Positions 50,107 to 60,023 of a stretch of 64,000 nucleotides of DNA are shown in pieces. The DNA comes from Candidatus Altimarinota bacterium (GTDB lineage: Bacteria > Patescibacteriota > Gracilibacteria > JAUYGZ01): the NCBI GenBank assembly GCA_029233985.1, contig JARGOK010000001.1:433096-497095 (forward strand). Direction: 5' to 3'. Within the stretch, counting starts at the first letter, position 1. Every line of letters begins with the position of its first letter. Made by a program: the position numbers and the translations under genes. The notes under the pieces are model-generated. The model had not been told where the DNA came from. It made no database searches and saw only the letters and a list, made by a program, of their open reading frames with translations.

Positions 50107-50135
50107 TATATAGGTGGGGCAAGAAAGTTGATCAA
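50107..50135 (-). promoter_or_regulatory. Promoter of the zinc-ribbon gene
   Basis: On the minus strand TTGATC (50135-50130), a 17-bp spacer and TATATA (50112-50107) precede ATG 50096, leaving a leader of a few nucleotides. Confidence 0.55.
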
Positions 50136-50510
50136 GAACTCTTTTTTTGATCAAGCTAATCGAAGTGTAGCTGAGGATTTTTAATGTGTGAAGCCTATGT
50201 TACAAGAGTTGAAGTGACGTACAAGGTTCTTTGATGGTCTGATAATACTCTTCGAAGATATTAGAGAGCTATTGAGCGAGCCCACATGACCTTATGTCAC
50301 CATGACGGCCTCTAAAACACCTCTTAAGCTTGTTTTCACCTTTCCTAGAGAGAAACTGATCCGAAGGGCTTCTCTTATTCTTTTACACATACACCTTACT
50401 CACATTTCTCACGAAGCCTTCCAGAGAATTTTTTATAAAGCAAGACAAGGCACTATTTTTTTATTTCGAGAACTGTTCAGAATTCACTTCTGTTTTGTGG
50501 TACTTTTTAT
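50136..50510. other. Non-coding stretch without recognisable feature
   Basis: This 375-nt stretch contains only short frames in all directions, none with a start and composition worth calling. A TTGATCAA...TTGATCAA self-complementary pair lies near 50128-50158. I see no tRNA, RNase P, tmRNA or SRP RNA signature here. Confidence 0.4.
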
Positions 50511-50709
50511 TTGACAAAAACACCAAAAAGACGTATATTTACACCCTTTGGGCTGGTCCGAGATCGCCCAATCTTAAGAACCTACAGACCTTCCTTGAAG
50601 GTCACCACTCATTCTTCACCGCCCCCTGTCAATTCCTTGACGGAGAAAATGAAGCTTCCTACTATGAAAGATGTAATTAGATTACATTTTGTCCCTTATT
50701 TCCTTGTCA
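50511..50709 (+). promoter_or_regulatory. Consensus promoter and long structured leader of the sigma4-HARE gene
   Basis: A perfect -35 TTGACA (50511-50516), a 17-bp spacer and TATATT (50534-50539) form the strongest promoter in the window. The leader is about 160 nt, far longer than the 15-30 nt seen elsewhere. It contains stems GACCTTC/GAAGGTC, GTCAA/TTGAC and, just before the gene, ATGTAAT-TAG-ATTACAT (50671-50687) followed by TTTTG. The last hairpin resembles an attenuator. Confidence 0.65.
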
Positions 50710-51879
50710 ATGAGCAATACTGAGTCACCAGATTCCCCTGGATTCCTCCAGAACAACACAACCTTTAGCCAGTCGGGTGCTACCAATTTGGCTGAATTTG
50801 ATCTCAGTAAAATGATTAAGGAAATGTTCATGGTTCTTACTGAAAAAGAACAGGATGTTATTACTCGACGATTTAGCCTCAACAATCAACCGAAGCAAAC
50901 GCTGGAAAAGATTGGTGAGTCTTTTTCTGTGACCCGAGAACGAGTACGACAAATTGAAAACATCGCTCTCAGCAAGCTTCGACGGACGATCAACAATACA
51001 AAATTTTACCGAATCAACAAACTCGCCAAAGAAATCATCACTCAACGTGGTGGCATCATGCTCGAAGAAGAGCTTATTAGTGAGATGCTCAGTGTGTTCT
51101 TGAAAAAAGGAGATGCCGACTCAAATATCATCAAGCTTTCTATGGTGATTGATTCTGAATTGACCAAGCAAGACAAATCAGATGTTTTCTTTCCGTTCTG
51201 GAGCTTTAACACTATCAGTATTCCAGAAGCTCGACAGATCAATGACTCGTGCATATCCCTCCTCAAGAAAAAGACTGACGTAATAGAAGAAGCAAAGATC
51301 GTTAGCGAACTAAAAGGAATCTTCTCCCGAAAAGAAATGGATGTAGCAGACAAGACATTATTAGGAGCTCTTTCTATAGATAAGAGACTAAAGAAAGTAG
51401 AAAGCGGATGGGGACTCATCGAATGGCGTCATATCAACCCACGATCTATTCGAGATAAAGCATACATTGTACTAAAAAATGCAAAGAAACCTCTTCACTT
51501 TGTTGAGATTGCAAATCGAATCTCTGAAGTGGGATTTGATAGAAAAGTAGTAACTGTTCAAGCCGTCCATAATGAACTGATCCGATGTGAAAAATTTGTT
51601 CTCGTTGGACGAGGTCTGTATGTCTTGAAAGAATGGGGATACAAAGAAGGAACAGTCGCTGATGTGATCGAAGATATCTTGAATGAAAAAGGTGAACCAA
51701 TGACCAAGCAAGAAATTATCGAAGCAGTATTGAAACAACGACATGTGAGAATAGGAACGATTAGCCTTAACCTGCAAAAGAACCCTCACTTCATCCGGGT
51801 AGGACGAGCAGTCTACGACCTGGATATGAAACAGAAGCCGAAAGCCACCAAGAAGAAAACGAAGGCAAAAGCAAAATAA
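50710..51879 (+). CDS. Sigma70 region-4 protein fused to HARE-HTH domains
   Basis: The 389-aa protein begins with a sigma70 region 4-like helix-turn-helix (residues about 35-95: LTEKEQDVITRRFSLNNQ, LEKIGESFSVTRERVRQIEN, ALSKLRR). No sigma region 2 or 3 is present. Residues about 245-375 carry HARE-HTH-type winged helices, first IRDKAYIVLKNAKKPLHFVE and then VIEDILNEKGEPMTKQEIIE, as in RpoE-delta-like proteins. A Lys-rich tail closes it. It may modulate RNA polymerase rather than initiate transcription alone. ATG 50710 is used; TTG 50689 is less likely. Confidence 0.82.
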   Translation: MSNTESPDSPGFLQNNTTFSQSGATNLAEFDLSKMIKEMFMVLTEKEQDVITRRFSLNNQPKQTLEKIGESFSVTRERVRQIENIALSKLRRTINNTKFYRINKLAKEIITQRGGIMLEEELISEMLSVFLKKGDADSNIIKLSMVIDSELTKQDKSDVFFPFWSFNTISIPEARQINDSCISLLKKKTDVIEEAKIVSELKGIFSRKEMDVADKTLLGALSIDKRLKKVESGWGLIEWRHINPRSIRDKAYIVLKNAKKPLHFVEIANRISEVGFDRKVVTVQAVHNELIRCEKFVLVGRGLYVLKEWGYKEGTVADVIEDILNEKGEPMTKQEIIEAVLKQRHVRIGTISLNLQKNPHFIRVGRAVYDLDMKQKPKATKKKTKAKAK

Positions 51880-51884
51880 GAAAA

Positions 51885-51922
51885 AACCCCGTCCATTGAC
51901 TTGCTCAGGACGGGGTTTTTTT
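51885..51922 (+). terminator. Intrinsic terminator after the sigma4-HARE gene
   Basis: CCCCGTCC and GGACGGGG form a perfect 8-bp stem around a 13-nt loop, extended by A-T pairs and followed by TTTTTTT. Confidence 0.9.
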
Positions 51923-51991
51923 ATTGATTTCTTTACCCCCCTTCGAAGTTGTGGCAATGTTGACTTGGCCATTATTAAGCAGCCCCCCACT

Positions 51992-52561
51992 ATGATCGGA
52001 TATCTCCACGGCACCGTCATTCAACAACTCGACCAGGCTCTCTTGCTGCTGGTCAATGGGGTGGGATACAAGGTCCGTGTGACTACAGATCTCTACAGCA
52101 AGCTTATCAATAACGAAGAAATGAGCCTCTTCATCCATACTCAAGTGAAAGAAGATGACATCAGCTTGTATGGGTTTTTGACAATAGAAGAAATGTCTTT
52201 TTTTCAACAACTGATCTCAGTCTCTGGAATTGGGCCAAAAACTGGACTTGGAATACTCGACATGCCGCTAGGTTTGGTCCAGCAAGCCATTGAAAACGAA
52301 GACCTGACCTACCTTGCTCAGGCTCCTGGTTTGGGAAAAAAAACAGCAGCGCGATTGGCTCTTGAACTAAAGGGCAAACTCAAAGTAGAAATCGCTCAAA
52401 GCCCACAACAATCCTTAAACAAAACCGTGCAAGAAGAAGCTATGGAAGCCCTTTTGAATCTCGGATACGAAAAAGGAACTGTTATTCGATTCTTGAATGC
52501 TGTAGATGAAAGTTTTGAAAGTGCTGAGCAAGCCGTGATGAGTTTTCTACAGAATGCTTAG
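51992..52561 (+). CDS. ruvA: Holliday junction DNA helicase subunit RuvA
   Basis: RuvA tetramers bind Holliday junctions and load the RuvB motor. The 189-aa protein starts MIGYLHGTVIQQLDQALLLL (OB fold). Helix-hairpin-helix motifs follow: ISVSGIGPKTGLGILD and LAQAPGLGKKTAARLALELK. The C-terminal RuvB-binding domain is seen in EEAMEALLNLGYEKGTVI. ATG 51992 is chosen because the in-frame extension to 51896 lies partly in the preceding terminator. ruvB and ruvC are not adjacent. Confidence 0.95.
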   Translation: MIGYLHGTVIQQLDQALLLLVNGVGYKVRVTTDLYSKLINNEEMSLFIHTQVKEDDISLYGFLTIEEMSFFQQLISVSGIGPKTGLGILDMPLGLVQQAIENEDLTYLAQAPGLGKKTAARLALELKGKLKVEIAQSPQQSLNKTVQEEAMEALLNLGYEKGTVIRFLNAVDESFESAEQAVMSFLQNA

Positions 52562-52648
52562 CCCTTTGTCTCACCAACCAAACTAATACCTCTACTGGAC
52601 CTCTGCGAATAACAACTCTCTCTAGATAATCTATTAACAAGTTTTTAA

Positions 52649-53926
<1,278 letters not shown>

Positions 53927-53950
53927 TAGAAAAAAAAAACAGAAAGTGAA

Positions 53951-54003
53951 AACTACTGGCTCCAGTCGGGAGACATGGAGATATGGAGCTAGTAGTTTTT
54001 TTA
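53951..54003 (+). terminator. Terminator after purA
   Basis: AACTACTGGCTCC (53951-53963) and GGAGCTAGTAGTT (53985-53997) pair with one G-U, with a 21-nt loop, followed by TTTTTTT. Confidence 0.7.
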
Positions 54004-54020
54004 TGGAGAAGTTGGTTCAA

Positions 54021-54118
54021 TGACCCCTAGCCCCTTAAAAGGGGAACCACGCAGTGTACCACTCAGGTTTTTTGGCAAGATCTCACCTTTTATGGGGCCG
54101 GGGGTCCGGGAGGGCTTC
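54021..54118. repeat. Family B repeat pair downstream of purA
   Basis: CCCCTTAAAAGGGGAACCAC (54031-54050) with the tail CAGTGTACCACTCAG, and 40 nt later TTTTATGGGGCCGGGGGTCC with GGGAGGG, are two versions of the short repeat. The second is nearly identical to 41829-41853; the first is related to 59520-59545 and 63943-63975. Confidence 0.65.
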
Positions 54119-54168
54119 CCACAAACTCCCCTCTTTGTTATGATCAACTCACTTAACTCACTCTTCCC

Positions 54169-54483
54169 ATGCCCGACTGCCTCTTTTGTAAAATAGTCGC
54201 CAAAGAAATCCCCTCTGAAATGATTTATGAAGGATCTCTTGCCGTTGCATTTAAAGACCTCTACCCAAAAGCTAAGCATCATTACCTCATCGTCCCGAGA
54301 AAGCATATTGAATCTGTGATAACAATGGAAGAGGATGACCAAGGAGTCATGGGGCATCTCCTCTGGGATGCACACAAAATAGGGAAAGACCTTGGTCTTG
54401 AAGGGTACAAGCTGCAGTTGAATTGTGGCAAGAAAGGTGGCCAGGAGATTGACCATGTGCATCTGCATTTACTTGCTGATTAG
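54169..54483 (+). CDS. HIT-family nucleotide hydrolase/transferase
   Basis: The 104-aa protein begins MPDCLFCKIVAKEIPSEMIY and ends with the histidine triad IDHVHLHLLAD. The CLFC pair is a typical zinc-like start of HINT/PKCI proteins. Members hydrolyse nucleotide phosphoramidates or adenylylated substrates. The protein is complete though short at the C-terminus. It is in no evident operon. Confidence 0.93.
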   Translation: MPDCLFCKIVAKEIPSEMIYEGSLAVAFKDLYPKAKHHYLIVPRKHIESVITMEEDDQGVMGHLLWDAHKIGKDLGLEGYKLQLNCGKKGGQEIDHVHLHLLAD

Positions 54484-54617
54484 GATGTTTAAGTCAGCTA
54501 GGACTGTTACAAAAAAAATGATGATGTTTAGGATTGTGGGATGAAGAATTTTTCCTTATGTTAGTTATGTATGCCAACGGTCTCAACCCGTCATAACAGT
54601 TTTAACTGCTTTTCTCC

Positions 54618-57600
54618 ATGAGCTTTGCTCACCTCCACGTCCATTCTCATTATTCTATTCTCGAAGGTCTCGGAACCCCCGCGGCTTATGTAAAACGTGC
54701 TCAAGAACTGGGCCAGACCGCACTAGCACTGACAGACCACGGAACTATGCATGGAGCGATTGAGTTTTATAAAGCTGCGAAAAAAGCTGATATCCACCCA
54801 GTAATTGGAGTGGAGTTTTTTCAAGCGATCGACACTATTGAAGACCGACGCGCAAAGATTGACAACCGAGCTCACAATATCGTTCTCCTAGCGGAAAACC
54901 AAAAGGGGTATGAGAACCTCATCCAATTGATTACAAAAGGCTACTTGGATGGATTTTACTTTCGCCCCCGAATAGATTGGAGGCTTATGGAAGAATATTC
55001 GGAAGGATTGATTTGCCTCACTTCTGATTTGAAAGGTGTCGTGGCTCACAACCTTCTCGCGGGAAGACAAGAGCAGGCTAAGGCAAGCTTGAAACGACTT
55101 CAGGGGATTTATGGAGAAGAGAGTGTTTTTGTGGAGCTCGAAGATCACCCGAAGATAGCTGATCAAATGCAGGTGAACACCCTCCTGGTGGATTTAGCAA
55201 AAGACCTCAAGGCACCGCTCGTGGTGACCAATGATGTTCACTATCCCAGTATGGATGATGCAGAGGCTCAAGATGTACTCCTATGTATTAAAGATAACAA
55301 ACATATTGATGATGCTCAGCGATGGAAGTACTTGGATGATTTTAGCTTGAAGTCTGAAGATGAAATCAAAGAGAGATTTAAAGACCATACTGAAGCCATA
55401 GAAAATACAATGAACATTGCAGAGCGTTGCAAGGTTGATTTTGAATTTGGGGTGAATCGGATCCCTCATTTTGACACTCCCAAGAAGCAATCGGCATCAG
55501 AATATTTGCGAGAACTGGTTTCAGAAGGACTGAAAATGCGATACGACATACAGCCGAGTGTGGAAGATATTATTGCTGGGAAGCTGGAAAAGATGAGCGA
55601 TGATGAGAAGAAAATTTATGAACGAATGGATTTTGAACTCAATATGATCGATGAAATGGGATTCAGTGAATACTTTTTGATTGTCTGGGACTTTATTCAC
55701 TATGCCAAAGAACAGGGCATCATGGTGGGACCTGGTCGTGGATCTGCTGCGGGTGCGATCATTGCATATTGCCTGCAGATTACAGACTTGGACCCCCTCG
55801 CCTATGACCTGCTCTTTGAACGATTTTTGAATCCTGCCCGTGTCAGTATGCCGGATATTGATATTGATTTTCAGGATGACCGACGAGAAGAAGTACTGGA
55901 GTATGTGACCAAAAAGTACGGACAAGAAAAAGTAGCTCAAGTAGTGACCTTCGGAACACTGGCGGCCAAGGCGGCGGTGAAAGATTGCGGACGGGTGTTT
56001 GGAGTGAATTTTCAAGAAATGAACCAGCTCTCAAAGCTCATCCCAAGCCGACCTGGAACCAAACTCGATGAAGCTCTGGAATCAGAACCAGAACTCAAAC
56101 AAGAGTACGATAGTAATGGACTCTTTAAAAAAATCTACGACACAGCTCTCAAACTAGAAGGAAACAATCGCCAAACTGGTGTACATGCTTGTGCAGTGAT
56201 GATCTCGAATGACGATCTCACCAAGTATACTCCACTACAACGAGCGCCAGGAGGAAACGAAGCGATCATTACGCATTACTCCATGAAGCCCTTGGAAAGT
56301 CTGGGTCTTTTGAAAATGGATTTCCTGGGACTACGAAATCTCACGATTTTGGGGAAAGCAATGGAGATCATCAAGCGACGTCATGATGTAGATATTGATC
56401 TGCAAAAGATCCCGATGGATGACCAGGCGACTTTTGATATGTTGGCTGATGGAAAATCTATTGGAGTCTTTCAGCTGGAGTCCGCTGGAATGCGACGATA
56501 CCTAAAAGAACTAAAACCGAATGAATTTGAAGATATTATTGCTATGGGTGCCTTGTACCGACCTGGACCAATGCAGTTCATTCCGGATTATATTGCGGGG
56601 AAACATGGGACGCGTGAAGTAAAATATGTACACGATGATTTGAAACCTATTATCGAACCGACATATGGTATCGCCGTTTACCAAGAACAGATTTTACAAA
56701 TTGCTCAAAAATTTGCTGGGTTTTCCTTGGGAGAAGCTGACCTTCTCCGTCGAGCGATCGGAAAAAAGATCGCGAAAGAGCTGAAAGCTCAGCGTGAAAA
56801 ATTTATCGAAGGAGGAGTTGAACAAGGGTACTCAAAAAAATTGGCAACAGATATTTTTGACAAAGTTATCGAACCCTTTGCCAACTATGGATTTAATAAA
56901 TCTCATGCGGCATGTTATGGGCTCATCAGTTATCAAACAGCCTACCTCAAAGCTCATTACCCAGCCGATTTTATGGCGGCACTGTTGAGTTGTGACCAAG
57001 AGAATACTGACCGGGTCATTATTGATATCAAAGAATGCGAGGAAATGGGAATTAAAATCCTGCCACCGAGCATCAATGAATCGATGGAAAAATTCACCGT
57101 AATCAATGACAATGCGATCCGATATGGACTCACTGCTATCAAAGGCTTGGGGTCAGACACAATCGAAAAAATTGTAGAAGCGAGAGAAGAAGGTCCTTTC
57201 AAAGACCTAGCAGACTTGATCACGCGTTTGCCACAAAAAGCAGTCAACAAAAAGTCTTTTGAAGCTTTGATCAAGAGTGGAGCATTGGACGAATTTGCAG
57301 AACGAAATGCCATGATCCAATCAATGGATATCATTACAAGTTTTGCCAAGCAATACTCAAAAGATCAAAACAAAGGCCAGACTGATCTTTTTGGGATGCT
57401 CAGTGAAGAACATGGTGAAGAACACCCAATGGAACTCAATCGAGCAATCGTTGCTACTTGGTTTCAAAAGCTGCAGATGGAAAAAGAAGTATTGGGTCTC
57501 TACGTATCCGACCATCCCCTTCTTGGACTGAGAGAGTACATGAAACGAAAAGTCCGGTTGATCGGTGGACTAACGGTGGTCCATGTCGGTGACGAAATCA

Positions 57601-58178
57601 CAGTAGGTGGGCTACTCGATGACTTTAGAAAAATCACTACAAAAAAAGGCCTCATGATGTGTGTATTCCAACTTGAGGATCTGACGGGTACGCTTCCAGT
57701 TGTTGTCTTCCCTCGGGATTATGACAAGATAAAAGATGCAGACTTTCTCACTGATGAAGGCTGCTTTATTATGGTAAAAGGAAAACTCGATCGGAGAAAT
57801 GGCGAGATGCAAATGATGGCTCGTGAAGTTTCGAAATCGAGCATCCAATCTATGCGTGAAAATGCTATGGATCAAGGTGTATACAATCCTGACGAGTCTC
57901 GATTTGCAGACGTTGATGATGAGACAAACACATCTACTGTCCCAGCTGAAAGCATTGCTACTATGCCAAAAGTAGAACATCTGGTGATGAGCCTAAGAGA
58001 TTCGATCAAAGCTGAAGATTTAAAAAAAGTGAAGACTATTCTTCTACAGCATCCTGGCGATAAGGCAGTGACCTTGAACATCATGGTGGAAGGAAGAAGA
58101 AAGGCTATTGATACGGGATTGAGAGTGACAGAGGGGAAGGAATTGCAGAAAGAGATGGCGGAGTATTTGGAAGAGTAA
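54618..58178 (+). CDS. dnaE: DNA polymerase III alpha subunit
   Basis: DnaE is the replicative polymerase catalytic subunit. The 1186-aa protein opens with a PHP domain (FAHLHVHSHYSILEGLGTP, LALTDHGTMHGAIEFYKA). The polymerase core shows the palm residues in VGPGRGSAAGAIIAYCL and ARVSMPDIDIDFQDDRR, with YGQEKVAQVVTFGT, MGALYRPGPMQFIPDYI and FNKSHAACYGLISYQTAYLK. An HhH, an OB fold (about 985-1065) and a C-terminal tail follow. The overall size is normal. Its ATG follows a pyrimidine run (CTTTTCTCC). Confidence 0.97.
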   Translation: MSFAHLHVHSHYSILEGLGTPAAYVKRAQELGQTALALTDHGTMHGAIEFYKAAKKADIHPVIGVEFFQAIDTIEDRRAKIDNRAHNIVLLAENQKGYENLIQLITKGYLDGFYFRPRIDWRLMEEYSEGLICLTSDLKGVVAHNLLAGRQEQAKASLKRLQGIYGEESVFVELEDHPKIADQMQVNTLLVDLAKDLKAPLVVTNDVHYPSMDDAEAQDVLLCIKDNKHIDDAQRWKYLDDFSLKSEDEIKERFKDHTEAIENTMNIAERCKVDFEFGVNRIPHFDTPKKQSASEYLRELVSEGLKMRYDIQPSVEDIIAGKLEKMSDDEKKIYERMDFELNMIDEMGFSEYFLIVWDFIHYAKEQGIMVGPGRGSAAGAIIAYCLQITDLDPLAYDLLFERFLNPARVSMPDIDIDFQDDRREEVLEYVTKKYGQEKVAQVVTFGTLAAKAAVKDCGRVFGVNFQEMNQLSKLIPSRPGTKLDEALESEPELKQEYDSNGLFKKIYDTALKLEGNNRQTGVHACAVMISNDDLTKYTPLQRAPGGNEAIITHYSMKPLESLGLLKMDFLGLRNLTILGKAMEIIKRRHDVDIDLQKIPMDDQATFDMLADGKSIGVFQLESAGMRRYLKELKPNEFEDIIAMGALYRPGPMQFIPDYIAGKHGTREVKYVHDDLKPIIEPTYGIAVYQEQILQIAQKFAGFSLGEADLLRRAIGKKIAKELKAQREKFIEGGVEQGYSKKLATDIFDKVIEPFANYGFNKSHAACYGLISYQTAYLKAHYPADFMAALLSCDQENTDRVIIDIKECEEMGIKILPPSINESMEKFTVINDNAIRYGLTAIKGLGSDTIEKIVEAREEGPFKDLADLITRLPQKAVNKKSFEALIKSGALDEFAERNAMIQSMDIITSFAKQYSKDQNKGQTDLFGMLSEEHGEEHPMELNRAIVATWFQKLQMEKEVLGLYVSDHPLLGLREYMKRKVRLIGGLTVVHVGDEITVGGLLDDFRKITTKKGLMMCVFQLEDLTGTLPVVVFPRDYDKIKDADFLTDEGCFIMVKGKLDRRNGEMQMMAREVSKSSIQSMRENAMDQGVYNPDESRFADVDDETNTSTVPAESIATMPKVEHLVMSLRDSIKAEDLKKVKTILLQHPGDKAVTLNIMVEGRRKAIDTGLRVTEGKELQKEMAEYLEE

Positions 58179-58212
58179 GAGGGACCCCTCCCTTAAAAAG
58201 CAGCCCTACAAC

Positions 58213-58336
58213 TGTCATTTCGAGCGCAGACGACTGGAAGAAGTCGTAGCATGGCAATCTCGTAGGGATGTGCATATTGACACCATGTCTCGAATTGCTG
58301 AAAGTGACGGGATTGCCCCGCTAAGCTCGCAATGAT
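58213..58336. repeat. Intergenic inverted repeat after dnaE
   Basis: TGTCATTTCGAGCGCAGACG begins the left arm and reaches GTAGCATGGCAATCTCGTAG. The right arm reads GGGATTGCCCCGCTAAGCTC then GCAATGATG, the reverse-complement style of the same element (CAATCTCG versus CGAATTGC and TCGCAATGA). It is related to family A only at the TGTCATTTCGA end. The whole 58179-58467 gap contains nothing else but this and the gap-gene leader. Confidence 0.6.
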
Positions 58337-58467
58337 GTGTGTATATTCTTCTTTTCACTGTTCTATTTCCTCTTTTAAAAGGGTTAGAAGGTTGAGCTAG
58401 AAAAGTTGATAATTTTCCCATCCTCTTCTAAAGTGTTTGTGAACTATTTCCCTCACCTTTTACCTTT

Positions 58468-59481
58468 ATGAAAAAAGTACGTGTTGCTATCAATGGATTT
58501 GGACGAATTGGACGAGTCTTTTTTCGACAAGCTTTTGGTCATCCAGAGGTTGAAATTGTTGGAATCAACAACCCTCATGATGTGGAAAGTGATGCACGGC
58601 TTTTGAAGTATGACTCGGTCTATGGAGTATGGGATCATGAAGTATCCACCGATGGTGATGACTTGGTAGTAGATGGACACCATATCGCGACGACTTCTGA
58701 ACTCGACCCAAAAAAACTTCCCTGGAAAGAACTCGATGTGGATATTGTTATTGAAGCGACTGGAGTGTTTCGCGATAGAGAAAAAGCTGGATGGCATTTG
58801 GAAGCAGGAGCGAAGAAAGTGATCTTAAGTGCTCCCCCAAAAGGTGAGCTGGATATTATGATGGTCATGGGAGTGAATGAACACGAATACAATTCTGAAG
58901 AACACAAGGTTATTTCGAATGCGAGCTGTACAACAAACTCACTCGCACCTGTCGTAAAAGTCCTCAATGAAACATTTGGGATCAAACGTGGAATGATGAC
59001 AACAGTTCATTCGTATACCAATGATCAATCAACACTTGATGGTCATCACCGAGATCCACGTCGTGCACGCGCAGCTGCTGTCTCCATCATCCCAACAACA
59101 ACTGGAGCTGCGGAGGCCGTGACCAAAGTCTTGCCTGAGCTTGCTGGAAAACTAACTGGCCTTGCTCTTCGTGTCCCGACCCCAGTGGTATCAATCACTG
59201 ATTTTGTAGTAGAACTCGAAAAGGATGTGACAGCCGAGGACGTAAACAATGCCCTCAAAGAATCTGCTACTGGAAAGATGAAAGGGATCTTGAAAGTAAG
59301 TGACGAACCTCTTGTTTCTGCTGATTATAAGGGGAACAATCACTCTTCGATCGTCGATGGTCTCTCTACTATGGTTGTTGAAAAAAACATGGTAAAGCTC
59401 CTCTGTTGGTATGATAATGAATGGGGATACTCGCGGAGATTGCTGGATATGGTGTTGTATGTTGGAAAAGCAATTGGGTAG
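58468..59481 (+). CDS. gap: Glyceraldehyde-3-phosphate dehydrogenase
   Basis: Gap oxidises glyceraldehyde-3-phosphate to 1,3-bisphosphoglycerate with NAD(P). The 337-aa protein starts MKKVRVAINGFGRIGRVFFR, contains the catalytic Cys in VISNASCTTNSLAPVVK and the His in TVHSYTNDQSTLDGHH-type region, and ends CWYDNEWGYSRRLLDMV. The coenzyme loop NNPHDVESDARLLKYDS has Asn-Asn-Pro where NAD-specific enzymes often have an Asp, so cofactor choice is open. Confidence 0.96.
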   Translation: MKKVRVAINGFGRIGRVFFRQAFGHPEVEIVGINNPHDVESDARLLKYDSVYGVWDHEVSTDGDDLVVDGHHIATTSELDPKKLPWKELDVDIVIEATGVFRDREKAGWHLEAGAKKVILSAPPKGELDIMMVMGVNEHEYNSEEHKVISNASCTTNSLAPVVKVLNETFGIKRGMMTTVHSYTNDQSTLDGHHRDPRRARAAAVSIIPTTTGAAEAVTKVLPELAGKLTGLALRVPTPVVSITDFVVELEKDVTAEDVNNALKESATGKMKGILKVSDEPLVSADYKGNNHSSIVDGLSTMVVEKNMVKLLCWYDNEWGYSRRLLDMVLYVGKAIG

Positions 59482-59485
59482 ACCT

Positions 59486-59545
59486 CTACCCTCTTTTCAG
59501 CCACAGGCTGATCCACCTCTGGAGGAAAAAGGGGAACCAACCATA
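59486..59545. repeat. Family B-like repeat after gap
   Basis: CCTCTTTTCAGCCACAGGC followed by GAGGAAAAAGGGGAACCAAC and CATACAGTGAACTACTC shares the AGGGGAACCA and CAGTG core with the copies at 54031 and 63943. Confidence 0.5.
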
Positions 59546-59552
59546 CAGTGAA

Positions 59553-60014
59553 CTACTCTAGTCTTTTTAAATGAAGGCGACACGAGTGAGCTCCACCCTT
59601 GTCAGTGACGACAATGTCTCTGAGGACTTCTGAGAACCCCCATTTTTTATAAAGTTCTTCTATTTCATCTTCTCCCTCATAAGAAGCAATGGTGACTTGC
59701 GTGTATCCTTTTTTTTTGATGAGATCTAGAGCCGCCATCATCAGTTGCTTTCCATATCCTTTTCGCTGATGGTCATCATGGATCCTAAAGGTAGAAAGAT
59801 ATGCTCGATTTTTCTCATTTGCTACTTCGAGATCATTATCTGAAACCCACCAAAGATGAATTTCTCCAATGATTTTTTCGTCGGCTTCTACTACGAGAAA
59901 GCTCTGTTTCCCATCCTGAATTGCAGAGATATATTTCTGCTGAACGACACGGTCATCTTTCCAGGCCCATTCCAAAAGTGGAAAGTCTTCGATCTTTCCT
60001 TCGCGTATTATCAT
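59553..60014 (-). CDS. GNAT-family N-acetyltransferase
   Basis: The 153-aa protein carries the acetyl-CoA motif in YLSTFRIHDDHQRKGYGKQL (R/Q-x-x-G-x-G/A-type loop QRKGYGKQ), the preceding strand VVEADEKIIGEIHLWW, and the last strand YTQVTIASYEGEDEIEELYK. The substrate is unknown. It lies 9 nt after the sortase gene on the same strand. Confidence 0.88.
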   Translation of the reverse strand: MIIREGKIEDFPLLEWAWKDDRVVQQKYISAIQDGKQSFLVVEADEKIIGEIHLWWVSDNDLEVANEKNRAYLSTFRIHDDHQRKGYGKQLMMAALDLIKKKGYTQVTIASYEGEDEIEELYKKWGFSEVLRDIVVTDKGGAHSCRLHLKRLE

Positions 60015-60023
60015 ACAAACAAA

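Noticed and set aside
50302-50514. 70-aa frame before the sigma4-HARE promoter
   Set aside because: It ends inside the -35 region of the strong promoter and has no recognised motif; the amino acid composition is that of AT-rich noncoding DNA.
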